Shown here piece after piece: positions 8,005-16,622 of a stretch of 64,000 nucleotides of DNA. Positions within the stretch are counted from its first letter, which is position 1, and every line of letters starts with the position of its first letter. Source of the DNA: Alkalicoccus urumqiensis (lineage in GTDB: Bacteria > Bacillota > Bacilli > Bacillales > Salisediminibacteriaceae). The stretch covers positions 186,001 through 250,000 of the forward strand of contig NZ_PVNS01000004.1 of assembly GCF_002993335.1 (NCBI RefSeq), read 5' to 3'. The position numbers and the translations under genes were made by a program. The notes beneath the pieces are model-generated. The model was not told the origin of the DNA. It ran no database searches and saw only the letters and a program-made list of their open reading frames with translations.

Positions 8005-9091
8005 TAAGATCATAATCTCCATTCACCTGCCAGTACCCCTGCTGCCGTTCTTCCGTGAACTCGAGCCGTTCGAGCCACTTAACAGATTTGTATCCGTACA
8101 TCTCCGGGTGGAACAGACGGCACGGATAGCCCTGTGCATGGATCAATTCATCATCATTGAGAGAAAACACGAGCATGGCATCTTCGTCCACGAGCTGGGA
8201 CACCGTAAATGTATCGTAGTACAGACCGTCTCCGGAATACGCCGTTACGCTCGTTCCTTCCGGTGTAATAGAAAAATTGGAGAGCACGTCGCGGACGAGG
8301 ACACCTCGCATTTCGACGTTGCGGACGCTCCAGCCTGTCACGCAGTAAAAATCAGTGACGACGGCCGTTTCCGGAAGCGCCCGCAGCTCCTGACGGCTGA
8401 TGGTAACAGGACTGCTGACGAGCCCATCGATTGTCAGCTCCCATTCCCGTTCTGTGTATCTCGGATAGTCATTCGTTACGTTGTAAATCCGGAAGTACCC
8501 GCGCATCCTCGTTTCATCTCCGGCCGCAGTAAGTACCGGCTGAAACCACTTTACTAATCCCCCGGCAAAAAGAAACGCGGTGCCGAGAGCTGTCAATTTA
8601 ATGAAGTCTCTCCGTCCAGGGATATTCTCCTTCACATGAGCAGGCGGTTCTTTCCTGCTTTTCCACCAGACCGGCCACGGAACCTGAATGTGAAACGCAT
8701 GCGTCAGGCTGTGAAATACCGCCCACGGGAAGTAAACGAACGTCAGCATGCCGTGAATCCAGACAGAAGGATTTGTCAGCATCTGCGGCAGCGCTGCCTG
8801 AAAATACATAACTGCCCCCGTCGTGCTCCAGAGAAAGAAGGCGCTCAGATTCAGCATCAGATTAAATGTTTTTTTCGGCGGTTTCCTTTTCGTATACACG
8901 TACAGCCGTTTCAGCTGAAGAAGTACGAGGAGTAAATACACCAGCGCAGAGGCAATATGAAAAGACACGAGCGGAAACTGTATTTCGTTAAACCAGGTGC
9001 GGAGCGGTGCGGTGTAAAGGGCAATGCCCGATAAAAATAGAAAGACAAACAAAATGCCGTGAAGATGGTGCAGTGTCGTGAGTCGGATCAT
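7991..9091 (-). CDS. Membrane-anchored sulfite-oxidase-fold molybdopterin oxidoreductase
   Basis: A 366-residue fusion. Residues 1-150 form four membrane helices with paired histidines (HHLHG, SFHIAS, HGMLTF, HSLTHAFH), as in cytochrome b561-like heme domains. A Tat-like RRDFIKL with a hydrophobic helix follows, then a molybdopterin-binding domain from about residue 200 with the cofactor cysteine in DFYCVTGWS and the end motif YGYKSVKWLERLEF. The family (YedY/MsrP, sulfite oxidase) acts outside the membrane and takes electrons from a heme b partner; here that partner seems fused in. The substrate is unknown. Confidence 0.85.
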   Translation of the reverse strand: MIRLTTLHHLHGILFVFLFLSGIALYTAPLRTWFNEIQFPLVSFHIASALVYLLLVLLQLKRLYVYTKRKPPKKTFNLMLNLSAFFLWSTTGAVMYFQAALPQMLTNPSVWIHGMLTFVYFPWAVFHSLTHAFHIQVPWPVWWKSRKEPPAHVKENIPGRRDFIKLTALGTAFLFAGGLVKWFQPVLTAAGDETRMRGYFRIYNVTNDYPRYTEREWELTIDGLVSSPVTISRQELRALPETAVVTDFYCVTGWSVRNVEMRGVLVRDVLSNFSITPEGTSVTAYSGDGLYYDTFTVSQLVDEDAMLVFSLNDDELIHAQGYPCRLFHPEMYGYKSVKWLERLEFTEERQQGYWQVNGDYDLNGYL

Positions 9092-9136
9092 CGTCTGCCC
9101 CCCCTCGTTATTGTATCCGCTTTCATCGTATCAGAA

Positions 9137-9177
9137 GAAGAGCTCCCGGGGAATCAATCAGACTCTGCCGGGAGCTC
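9137..9177 (-). terminator. Terminator after the HPr-like gene
   Basis: GAGCTCCCGG pairs with CCGGGAGCTC (18-base loop) and is followed by TTCTTCT on the minus strand. Confidence 0.75.
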
Positions 9178-9185
9178 AGCTGTCA

Positions 9186-9446
9186 TTACGATGCGAAAAA
9201 GCGGACCGCTTCTTCAAGTGCCTGATCAGCATCTTCACCTTCTGCCGATACGGTAATTGTATCGCCGTTTTCCAAATGAATGGTAACAAGTCCAAGAAAA
9301 CTTTTGACGTTCACTTTCATGTGGCTTCCTCTCGACATCTTCTCAATGTAGACATCTGCCCTGTAAGGCTGAAGCGAAGCGCTGAGCTCTGTAATCGTCT
9401 GATCTTCGCGGATGTTTACCGTTACTTCCTGTGCAGCTCGTTTCAT
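9186..9446 (-). CDS. HPr/Crh-like protein lacking the catalytic histidine
   Basis: An 86-residue HPr-fold protein. The segment VKSFLGLVTIHLENGDTI aligns with the Ser46 region of HPr and keeps that serine, which HPr kinase phosphorylates. The site where HPr has the phosphotransfer histidine (GIHARPA) reads as an unrelated stretch with no His. This is the pattern of Crh, a carbon-catabolite co-effector of CcpA, but the sequence is not close to textbook Crh. The ATG at 9446 has GGAG 10 bases upstream; a TTG at 9449 is possible. It follows the TRAP genes behind a terminator, which suggests a link to sugar-acid control. Confidence 0.75.
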   Translation of the reverse strand: MKRAAQEVTVNIREDQTITELSASLQPYRADVYIEKMSRGSHMKVNVKSFLGLVTIHLENGDTITVSAEGEDADQALEEAVRFFAS

Positions 9447-9470
9447 CAATAAACAGCTCCTTTGAATACA

Positions 9471-9512
9471 AAATCAGCAGGACAGAAAGAAGGGGGACTT
9501 CCTGTCCTGCTG
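9471..9512 (-). terminator. Terminator after dctM
   Basis: An 11-bp perfect stem (CAGCAGGACAG with CTGTCCTGCTG) followed by ATTTTG on the minus strand, just after the dctM stop codon. Confidence 0.75.
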
Positions 9513-9527
9513 GTATGTCCCGCAATG

Positions 9528-10802
9528 CTACTGAATGAAAACCATGGAGACCTGCGGGATAAAGACAATGATCAGCAGCGTGATCAGCATGGCGACAAAG
9601 TAAGGCAGCACGGCGCGGGCAATCGCTTCAATCGATAGTCCCGAAATCCCCGATGCCACAAATAAGTTTACGCCGAGCGGCGGTGTAATAAAGCCGATCG
9701 CCAGGTTGACGATCATGATAATACCGAAGTGAACCGGATCGTAGCCCAGATTCACGGCAATCGGAAGCAGAATCGGCGTCAGAATAATAATAGCTGCCAG
9801 CGTATCCATAAAACAGCCGACGAGCAGGAGAAGCAGTGTAATCAGTAAAATGATGACAATCTGATTTTCCGAAATACCAAGAATCGCTTCTGCGACCTGG
9901 TTTGGAATCTGCTCGACTGTTAACAGACGGCCGAATGCCGTAGCTGTACCGACGATGATAAGTACTGTCGCCGTTGTGAGCGCCGCATCCCCGAATACTT
10001 TCGGCAGGTCTTTAATACGAAGTTCACGGTAGAGAACGAGCCCGGCGAGCAGGCCGAACACGACGGCCACAACAGAGGCTTCGGTCGGCGTGAAAATTCC
10101 GCCGTAAATACCACCGAGGATGATAAATGGCACCATGAGCGCCCATTTGGCATCCCACATCGCTTTTCCTAATGCGACGAAGGAGAAAGGCTCCCCACTG
10201 CCGCTGTATCCATGTTTTCTCGAATATAAGTAGGCATACACGATCAGACCGAACGCAACGAGCACGCCGGGAATAATACCGGCAATGAAAACGTCTCCGA
10301 TATTCGCGCCGGAACCGACCACGCCATAAATAACCATCGGAATACTCGGTGGAATAATAACCCCGAGCGCACCGGCAGCAGCGACCGTCGCTGTAGCAAA
10401 CCGTTTATCGTAGCCCATGCGGACCATCGCCGGGATCATGATACCGCCGATAGCTGCCACTGTTGCCGGAGCAGAGCCGGAAACGGCAGCAAAAAACATA
10501 CACGTGACGATCGTCGCTATAGCAAATCCGCCTGTCCGGTTTCCGACGATTTTATTTGCTACATTAAACAAGCGGTCCGAGACGCCGCCCTTACTCATAA
10601 TTTCACCGGCCAGAATGAAGAACGGCACGGCCATGAGCGGGAAAGAATCAACGGATGTCACAAGCCCCTGTCCGAGAAATTCGAGCGGAACCGCTCCGGA
10701 ATACACGATGGTCACCAGCGTAGCCAGGCCGAGTGCGATACCGATAGGAATACTTAATAGCATAAAAACAGCAAAACTGATAAATAAGACAGCAGTAGTC
10801 AT
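9528..10802 (-). CDS. dctM: TRAP transporter large permease
   Basis: The large membrane subunit (424 residues, about 12 helices) of a sodium-driven TRAP importer for organic or sugar acids. Typical segments are FFILAGEIMSKGG near residue 60, GIIPGVLVAFGL and the C-terminal NLAIGFITPPLGVNLFV region. The ATG has GGGAGG upstream. It follows the small permease gene after 18 bases, in an operon that begins with 6-phosphogluconate dehydrogenase. With a gluconate kinase divergently encoded nearby, gluconate or a similar aldonate is the likely substrate, by context only. Confidence 0.93.
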   Translation of the reverse strand: MTTAVLFISFAVFMLLSIPIGIALGLATLVTIVYSGAVPLEFLGQGLVTSVDSFPLMAVPFFILAGEIMSKGGVSDRLFNVANKIVGNRTGGFAIATIVTCMFFAAVSGSAPATVAAIGGIMIPAMVRMGYDKRFATATVAAAGALGVIIPPSIPMVIYGVVGSGANIGDVFIAGIIPGVLVAFGLIVYAYLYSRKHGYSGSGEPFSFVALGKAMWDAKWALMVPFIILGGIYGGIFTPTEASVVAVVFGLLAGLVLYRELRIKDLPKVFGDAALTTATVLIIVGTATAFGRLLTVEQIPNQVAEAILGISENQIVIILLITLLLLLVGCFMDTLAAIIILTPILLPIAVNLGYDPVHFGIIMIVNLAIGFITPPLGVNLFVASGISGLSIEAIARAVLPYFVAMLITLLIIVFIPQVSMVFIQ

Positions 10803-10820
10803 CCTGCGAGACCTCCCTTC

Positions 10821-11390
10821 CTAGGACCGGCCGCGTTCCGGGTCGGGAACGTTCGGCTGATCGCCTTCTTTTTCCAGTATGGCATCCTGTTCGGACTTCA
10901 CCGTAAAGTCGCCACCGCCGCGCAGTGCAGCAACCTGTTTGATCATCTGCTGAATAATGCGGATGGATGTGAGCGCCATGCCGACCGGTGTGGCGGCGTA
11001 TACGATCCACATCGGGAGACTCAGAGCCGGTGAAGTCTGTCCGAATCCCATCAGCTGACCGGTAATCCGCGTACCATAAATAATGACAAAAACCGCAAAT
11101 GCCAGAAAAAAGACGTTGGCAATCAGCGTTAAAATAATTTTCCCCCGCTCTTTTAATAGTACGAGCAGCACGTCCACCTTAATGTGACGCTGTTTTTTGA
11201 CACCATAACTGATGCCGACATAGACGAGCCAGATAAACAAATACCTCGCAAGCTCTTCCGACCAGGAGAGCGAGGCTCCCATTACGTGGCGCATAAATAC
11301 CTGCAGCGTAATGACAGTGACCATAATCATGGAAAAGATAATTAACAGCGTTTCTTCAAAATGTTCATCAAGCCAGTGGAGCAGCTTCAT
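10821..11390 (-). CDS. dctQ: TRAP transporter small permease
   Basis: The small membrane subunit of the TRAP importer, 189 residues with four helices and the family motif SWSEELARYLFIWLVYVG near residues 40-57. It bridges the large permease to the binding protein. The C-terminus has an acidic tail beyond the usual family length. It sits between dctP and dctM; a stem-loop separates it from dctP, a common arrangement that keeps more dctP than permease message. Confidence 0.92.
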   Translation of the reverse strand: MKLLHWLDEHFEETLLIIFSMIMVTVITLQVFMRHVMGASLSWSEELARYLFIWLVYVGISYGVKKQRHIKVDVLLVLLKERGKIILTLIANVFFLAFAVFVIIYGTRITGQLMGFGQTSPALSLPMWIVYAATPVGMALTSIRIIQQMIKQVAALRGGGDFTVKSEQDAILEKEGDQPNVPDPERGRS

Positions 11391-11460
11391 GTTCCTTCCC
11401 CCTTTTTCTGCACTCTTCTTCCAGAAAGGCCGTCAGTGAGACAGCCCCTTTGGAAGAAGA

Positions 11461-11483
11461 GATGCCCCGTCCTGCGGGACATC
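11461..11483 (-). terminator. Stem-loop between dctP and dctQ
   Basis: GATGTCCCG pairs with CGGGGCATC (one G-U). The following bases are T- and C-rich but not a clean T run, so it is more likely an attenuator or stabiliser of dctP message than a full terminator. Confidence 0.5.
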
Positions 11484-11495
11484 CTTCCGGTAGTT

Positions 11496-12689
11496 TTACT
11501 GCTGCGCGTCTTCGATTGCCTGATACACACGGTCTACGAGATCCTGACCGATTTCACCGGAGTATTCATCGATGACCGGCTGGACCGCATCCTGCATTTC
11601 CTGACGGGCTTCGTCGGAGATTTCAGTAAATGTCATGCCTTCATCCTGAAGATCCTGAAGGTACTGATCATTTGCTTCACGGTTCGCTTCACGCTGGAAC
11701 TCCCCTGCTTCTACAGCTGCATCCGAAACGATCTGCTGGTAGTCTTCCGGCAGGCCGTCATAGAACTGCTTGCTCACCAGGAAGACGAACGGGCTGTAAA
11801 TATGGTGCGTGTCGGACACATAGTCCTGTACTTCATAGAAGCCTTCGAGGTAAATCGTCGCGTATGGATTTTCCTGTCCATCCACCGTACCCTGCTGCAT
11901 CGCTGTAAACAGTTCTGTAAATGCCATCGGCGTCGGGTTCGCTCCAAGCTCACGGAATGCGTCCAGGTGGAGGTCGTTTTCCATTGTACGGATGGTGAGA
12001 CCATCAAAGTCTTCCATTGAAGCAACTTCACGCTCACTGTTCGTCAGATCACGGAAACCGTTCTCCCAGTATGCCAGTCCGACCATGTTCTGATCATCGA
12101 GCATGTCGAGAAGCTCCTGGCCGACTTCACCGTCAAGTACCTGGTCCGCTGTTTCGCTGTCCGGGAACAGGAACGGGAAGTCAAATACCGAGAATTCGTT
12201 TACAAAGTTTGCGATCGGTGCTGTGGATGGAATCGTTACTTCCTGAGAGCCGAGCTGCAGCGCTTCCATCATGGAACGGTCGTCACCCAGCTGGCCGCTG
12301 TGATACGTTTCGACGAAAATATCGCCGTCCGTTTCGGATTCAACGATTTCTTTAAACTCAAGCAGCCCCTGATACTGTGGGTGGTCGCTGTTCAGGCCGA
12401 TACCGCCGCGGATCGTGTGGGATGCATCTTCCTGCGCGTATTCTCCGCCGCCGTCTTCTCCATCAGCGTCTGCTTCGTTTCCGCCGTTCTCTTCTTCTCC
12501 GGCGTTTTCGTTCTCTCCACCTTCGTTACCTGCGTTTTCTTCCGGTGTTTCTTCGGTGTTCTCCGCGTTGTTGGCACCGCTTTCATTATTGGCCGGATCT
12601 GCTTCATTTCCCCCGTTGTCTCCCCCGCCGCACGCAGCGAGGAATGTTGTTGCTGCCAGTGCAGCTGTCAGGTAAAGGCTCTTTTTCAT
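11496..12689 (-). CDS. dctP: TRAP transporter substrate-binding lipoprotein
   Basis: The solute receptor of the TRAP importer, 397 residues. Residues 1-20 are a lipoprotein signal with FLAAC as lipidation site. Residues 21-90 are a low-complexity, strongly acidic Glu/Asn/Gly linker, much longer than usual. From about residue 95 a DctP domain follows (GIGLNSDHPQYQGLLEFK region; carboxylate-binding Arg probably in LTIRTMEND). Most family members are periplasmic and lack the linker; here it tethers the domain to the outer face of a Gram-positive membrane, and the acidity fits life in salt. The ATG has AAGGGGAG upstream. Confidence 0.93.
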   Translation of the reverse strand: MKKSLYLTAALAATTFLAACGGGDNGGNEADPANNESGANNAENTEETPEENAGNEGGENENAGEEENGGNEADADGEDGGGEYAQEDASHTIRGGIGLNSDHPQYQGLLEFKEIVESETDGDIFVETYHSGQLGDDRSMMEALQLGSQEVTIPSTAPIANFVNEFSVFDFPFLFPDSETADQVLDGEVGQELLDMLDDQNMVGLAYWENGFRDLTNSEREVASMEDFDGLTIRTMENDLHLDAFRELGANPTPMAFTELFTAMQQGTVDGQENPYATIYLEGFYEVQDYVSDTHHIYSPFVFLVSKQFYDGLPEDYQQIVSDAAVEAGEFQREANREANDQYLQDLQDEGMTFTEISDEARQEMQDAVQPVIDEYSGEIGQDLVDRVYQAIEDAQQ

Positions 12690-12722
12690 GTGTATTCTCC
12701 CCTTTAAGTTAAGTAATGAAAA

Positions 12723-13619
12723 TTATTTTCTTACTACGTCATGCCCGCCGAACTCGTTGCGGAGTGCTGCTACTACTTTGCCGGTAAACGTGTCATCTTC
12801 CAGTGAACGATGGCGCATCATAAGTGACAGTGCGATAACCGGTGCCGGTGTTTCCAGATCCAGCGCCGTTTCCACCGTCCATTTGCCTTCCCCGGAGGAA
12901 TTCATAACACCGCGGATGTTGTCGAGCTTCGCATCCTTTTTGAACGCGTTTTCCGTCAGTTCCATGAGCCATGAACGGATGACCGAGCCGTGGTTGAATA
13001 CGTTCGATACTTTCTCGTAATCGTAATCAAACGGGCTTTTCTCAAGAATGTCAAAGCCTTCTGCGATCGCCTGCATCATGCCGTACTCAATGCCGTTGTG
13101 GATCATTTTCAAAAAGTGACCGCTCCCGGTGCGTCCTGTATGCAGGTAGCCGTTTTCCACCGTCGTGTCTTCAAAAATGGATTCGATCCGTGCGATGACA
13201 TCATCGTCTCCCCCGACCATCATGCACGCTCCGTGGCGGGCGCCTTCTACGCCGCCGCTCGTTCCCGCATCTACGAAATGAATCTGCTGTTCCCCAAGCT
13301 TTTCTGCCCGCCGCAGGGAATCTTTGTAATTGGAATTTCCGCCGTCAATGACGACATCTCCTGCTCCGAGGAGTGGTGTTAACTCGTCCAGCACGGATTC
13401 TGTTACTTCACCTGCCGGCACCATCAGCCAGATCGTTCGTGGTGATTCCAGCTTCTCAACCAGTTCCTTTAATGAATACGCAGGTTCTGCGCCTTCTTCT
13501 GCGATTTGTTTGACCGTATCGTGATTGACGTCTGCTGCTGCCACTTCATGCTGATGATCCAATAGGTTCAATGTAAGATTGTAGCCCATCTTTCCAAGGC
13601 CAATCATGCCCAGCTTCAT
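12723..13619 (-). CDS. gndA: 6-phosphogluconate dehydrogenase, short decarboxylating type
   Basis: Oxidatively decarboxylates 6-phosphogluconate to ribulose 5-phosphate. At 298 residues it is of the short, typically NAD-linked class. It has the N-terminal dinucleotide motif GMIGLGKMG, the 3-hydroxyacid signature in DAGTSGGVEGARHGACMM (catalytic region) and the catalytic Lys in HFLKMIHNGIEYGMM. The gene is 34 bases upstream of dctP on the same strand, so transport and phosphogluconate oxidation are probably cotranscribed, with the kinase for the middle step on the divergent transcript. Confidence 0.93.
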   Translation of the reverse strand: MKLGMIGLGKMGYNLTLNLLDHQHEVAAADVNHDTVKQIAEEGAEPAYSLKELVEKLESPRTIWLMVPAGEVTESVLDELTPLLGAGDVVIDGGNSNYKDSLRRAEKLGEQQIHFVDAGTSGGVEGARHGACMMVGGDDDVIARIESIFEDTTVENGYLHTGRTGSGHFLKMIHNGIEYGMMQAIAEGFDILEKSPFDYDYEKVSNVFNHGSVIRSWLMELTENAFKKDAKLDNIRGVMNSSGEGKWTVETALDLETPAPVIALSLMMRHRSLEDDTFTGKVVAALRNEFGGHDVVRK

Positions 13620-13794
13620 TCCGTCACCCCCTTCAAAAAATGAAATTTATTTTCGCTATGACCCTATTATATGATAAAAAATTTCTTTTACAACCCCTAA
13701 TTTAAGAAAAAATATTTTTTTATTAAGCGTTTCCACGTATAATGGAGTTACAGCCCGCAGAAACCAGGCGCTGTATATAAAGGAGGAATGTGTA
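13620..13794. promoter_or_regulatory. Divergent control region of the gluconate genes
   Basis: An AT-rich region between gndA and the RpiR gene. TATAAT at 13738-13743 is a good -10 for the rightward transcript. GAAATTTATTTTC (starting about 13645) and the inverted relative AAAGAAATTTTTTATC look like repeated operator sites for the RpiR-family regulator encoded next door. The operator role is an inference. Confidence 0.4.
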
Positions 13795-14652
13795 ATGTCT
13801 CCAGCTGAAACCGGACACTGTCTGCACCGGATCCGTGCATCCTACGACAGCTTCCGTGTCAAAGAGAAAAAAATAGCTGACTATATATTGGAGAATCCGC
13901 AGGAAATCGTCCACTCCACGATCAGCCAGGTGGCAGAGAATCTGGAAGTGGCGGAAGCGACGGTGTTCCGCTTCTGTAAACGGATCGGTTTCAAAGGATA
14001 CCAGGCGATGAAAATAGCCCTTGCTTCGGAAATCGTCACTGGGATGAAGGATATTCACGAAACCATTCTGGAAGATGATACCGAAAAGGAAGTAGCCGAA
14101 AAAGTATTCAAATCAAACATCCGCACGCTCGAAGACACGCTGGCCGTACTCGATACCGATTCGTTTCAGCAGGCCGTGCAGCTGCTGCTGACGGCGCGCC
14201 GCATCGAATTTTACGGCAACGGCGGTTCAGGGGTCATCGCAATGGATGCCCACCATAAATTCATCCGGACCGGTATCCCGACGATTGCCTACAGTGATTC
14301 GCACTTTCAGGTTATGTCCGCTTCACAGCTGACACCGGAAGACGTCGTCGTGCTCATCTCCCATTCCGGCGCCAACCGGGATATTCTTCAGGCGCAGGAG
14401 GTCTGTGCCGAGCACGGCGTGAAAACGATCGGCATCTCGACGCTTGCGAAATCACCGTTAAGTGAACGGGTCGACGTTCCTTTATATACCGTATCGACAG
14501 AAACGGAGTACCGCTCGGAGGCACTCGCTTCCCGACTCGCACAGCTCAGCTTGATCGATGCGCTCTACGTCAACGTCAGTATCGGTAGAAAAGAATTAAT
14601 GCAGCAGTCGCTCACGGAAATGCGGCGGGCGATCTCAAGAAAACGAATGTAG
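13795..14652 (+). CDS. RpiR/MurR family transcription regulator
   Basis: A 285-residue regulator with an N-terminal RpiR helix-turn-helix (ISQVAENLEVAEATVFRFCK near residues 43-62) and a C-terminal SIS sugar-phosphate-binding domain (EFYGNGGSGVIAMDAHHKF, VLISHSGANRDIL). These proteins sense phosphosugars. It is divergent from gndA-dctPQM and 16 bases upstream of gluconate kinase, so it most likely controls both transcripts in response to 6-phosphogluconate; the ligand is inferred from context. Confidence 0.9.
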   Translation: MSPAETGHCLHRIRASYDSFRVKEKKIADYILENPQEIVHSTISQVAENLEVAEATVFRFCKRIGFKGYQAMKIALASEIVTGMKDIHETILEDDTEKEVAEKVFKSNIRTLEDTLAVLDTDSFQQAVQLLLTARRIEFYGNGGSGVIAMDAHHKFIRTGIPTIAYSDSHFQVMSASQLTPEDVVVLISHSGANRDILQAQEVCAEHGVKTIGISTLAKSPLSERVDVPLYTVSTETEYRSEALASRLAQLSLIDALYVNVSIGRKELMQQSLTEMRRAISRKRM

Positions 14653-14668
14653 GAAAGGAAGATGTCGT

Positions 14669-16174
14669 GTGAAGAAAGCATCCTATGTAATCGGCCTGGA
14701 TATCGGCACCACCAGCGCCAAATCCGTCGTTTTTACAAAAAGCGGCGAAGTCATCTCGGAAGCGGAGGCGGGCTACCCCGTCACCCACCCGCATCCCGGC
14801 TGGGCGGAGCAGGACCCACTTGAAATAGAGCAGGCAGCCTTCCGGGCCGTCCGCGAATCACTGGAGAAAAAACGCATTCCCGCGGAGGCTGTTCATTCGG
14901 TCGGCCTTTCTGCTGCCATGCATGCGCTGATCTGTGTGGACGAAAAGACGGAACCGCTGTCGCCGGTCATCATCTGGGCCGACGGCCGGAGCCGGAGCCA
15001 GGCCGAATCGTGGAAAGCGTCTCCGGAAGGCCGGGCAATGTATCTTGCAACCGGTACACCGATTCATCCAATGTCCCCGCTGTTGAAACTGATCTGGATG
15101 AAAGACACCGGCTATGAACCGTACCGGAAAGCGGAGCGTTTCTTATCAGTAAAGGAATTTTTGACCGCCCGCTGGTTCGGAATTCATGCAGTGGATTATT
15201 CCATCGCTTCAGCAACCGGCATGTTTGATATACGGCGGAAAACATGGCATGCACCTGCGCTGGCTGCCTGCGGCATTTCCGAAGAGCAGCTATCCCCTCC
15301 GGTGTCTCCGCTGTATCAATTTTCACCGCTCCATGCAGATGCCGCAGAAAAGCTCGGTCTGTCCCGGGACACCCCGTTTACCGCCGGCGGCAGCGACGGA
15401 CCGCTTGCCAACCTCGGCATCGGCGCAGTCACTCCCGGAAGCACAGCGGTTACGATCGGCACGAGCGGTGCGATCCGGCAGATGAGCGCCGCACCACAGA
15501 CAGACGAGAAGCAGGAAGTATTCTGCTACGCCTTCAGCGAGGACCGCTGGATTCTCGGCGGCCCGACAAACAACGGCGGCAACGTGCTCCAGTGGCTCCA
15601 GGGTATTTACGGAAACCATTCGGATGTCAGCGGTATTTTAAAGGAAGCAGAAAAAGCACCTGCCGGTTCCGACGGTCTGCTGTTTCTGCCGCATCTGAAC
15701 GGCGAACGTGCCCCGCACTGGGACGCCGCCGCCCGTGGAGCGTACGTCGGTCTCGCCGCAGATCACGAGCGGCATCACATGCTGCGTGCCGGACTCGAAG
15801 GAACGCTTTTCAGCATCTACCATGTCGGGGAGGCACTGTCCCGTCTGACAGGTGAAAATGCAGTATTGTACGCAAGCGGCGGCTTTGCCCGCTCGCCTTT
15901 CTGGGTGCAGCTGCTGGCCGATATTTTCGAGGAGACGGTGCATCTGCCCGAATCCCATCAGAGTTCCGCCTGGGGCGCAGCATGGACGAGCCTGACCGCC
16001 TCTGGTGAAACCGACGGCCTCGATGCGGTGGCCGGCTCCATTCCGATGGGAACCCCCGTTCATCCGGATGCCGCTTCATCTGCGGTCTACCGGCAGCTGT
16101 TTCATACATACAAACATCTGTATGACGCGTTAAAGCCAGCTTTCCATGAACTGCACGCCTTTCGAAATCAATAA
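14669..16174 (+). CDS. gntK: Gluconate kinase, FGGY family
   Basis: Phosphorylates gluconate to 6-phosphogluconate. The 501-residue protein has the FGGY layout: N-terminal phosphate-binding DIGTTSAKSVVF, the substrate segment in HPHPGWAEQDP, the catalytic Asp region GGSDGPLANLG and the C-terminal ATP site ASGGFARSPFWVQLLADIF. The start is a GTG preceded by GGAAAGGAA. Xylulose and other sugar kinases share the fold, but the neighbouring phosphogluconate dehydrogenase and RpiR regulator favour gluconate. Confidence 0.88.
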   Translation: MKKASYVIGLDIGTTSAKSVVFTKSGEVISEAEAGYPVTHPHPGWAEQDPLEIEQAAFRAVRESLEKKRIPAEAVHSVGLSAAMHALICVDEKTEPLSPVIIWADGRSRSQAESWKASPEGRAMYLATGTPIHPMSPLLKLIWMKDTGYEPYRKAERFLSVKEFLTARWFGIHAVDYSIASATGMFDIRRKTWHAPALAACGISEEQLSPPVSPLYQFSPLHADAAEKLGLSRDTPFTAGGSDGPLANLGIGAVTPGSTAVTIGTSGAIRQMSAAPQTDEKQEVFCYAFSEDRWILGGPTNNGGNVLQWLQGIYGNHSDVSGILKEAEKAPAGSDGLLFLPHLNGERAPHWDAAARGAYVGLAADHERHHMLRAGLEGTLFSIYHVGEALSRLTGENAVLYASGGFARSPFWVQLLADIFEETVHLPESHQSSAWGAAWTSLTASGETDGLDAVAGSIPMGTPVHPDAASSAVYRQLFHTYKHLYDALKPAFHELHAFRNQ

Positions 16175-16190
16175 ACAGCGCAGAACCGGT

Positions 16191-16226
16191 GCGGGCACTC
16201 TGACTATGGAGTGCCCGCTTTTGTTT
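16191..16226 (+). terminator. Terminator of the rpiR-gntK transcript
   Basis: A perfect 10-bp stem (GCGGGCACTC with GAGTGCCCGC) followed by TTTTGTTTT. Confidence 0.9.
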
Positions 16227-16255
16227 TCCTCTTTTGCTCCCCGGCGGTTTCCGCC

Positions 16256-16477
16256 TGGTCCTTTCATCTGAAGCAGAGGGGCCGCTGTGGTCTGCTGCGG
16301 CCGGTGGTCCGGCAGGCCCGTTTTGTGTTCCGGTTTGGGGCAGAACCTGTTCCGATTTTCATTAAAGTTGGTCCGCTAGGAGGCGGTTGGTCCGGTGAGA
16401 GCCGATCTTGTTCCGATACTCAGCTGTCGTGGTCCGCGGCAGCTTCATCCTGGTCCAGCAGCCTCCAACCCTGGTCC
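16256..16477. repeat. 21-bp-periodic array with TGGTCCG core
   Basis: A 7-bp core TG(G/T)TCCG starts at 16256, 16288, 16305, 16326, 16348, 16369, 16388, 16409, 16430, 16451 and 16472. The last four steps are exactly 21 bp; the middle ones are 19-22 and the left edge decays. The roughly 14 bp between cores share no sequence. It lies between two convergent terminators with no supported gene. Period and core suggest a row of protein sites on one face of the helix or a tandem repeat whose spacers have drifted. Too short in repeat and spacer for CRISPR. Confidence 0.8.
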
Positions 16478-16571
16478 GCATTTTTATAAAACAGCGTCAC
16501 CCCCTGCGAAAAACCGTCTTTCCCTGCCTGCTCCTTCTCCGGAAAAGTATTTTGTGCTCCCCTTTCCATAC

Positions 16572-16606
16572 AAAAAAAGCCTGTCCACCGCGGTGAACAG
16601 ACTTTT
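16572..16606 (-). terminator. Terminator of the dgoD operon
   Basis: AAGTCTGTTCACC pairs with GGTGGACAGGCTT around a GC centre (two wobble or mismatched pairs), followed on the minus strand by TTTTTTT. Confidence 0.8.
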
Positions 16607-16622
16607 CTCATTAATAGAAGTC

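Noticed and set aside
16256-16477. CRISPR array
   Set aside because: The repeat is only 7 bp and the spacer 14 bp, and no cas genes are present. The same applies to 22530-22703.
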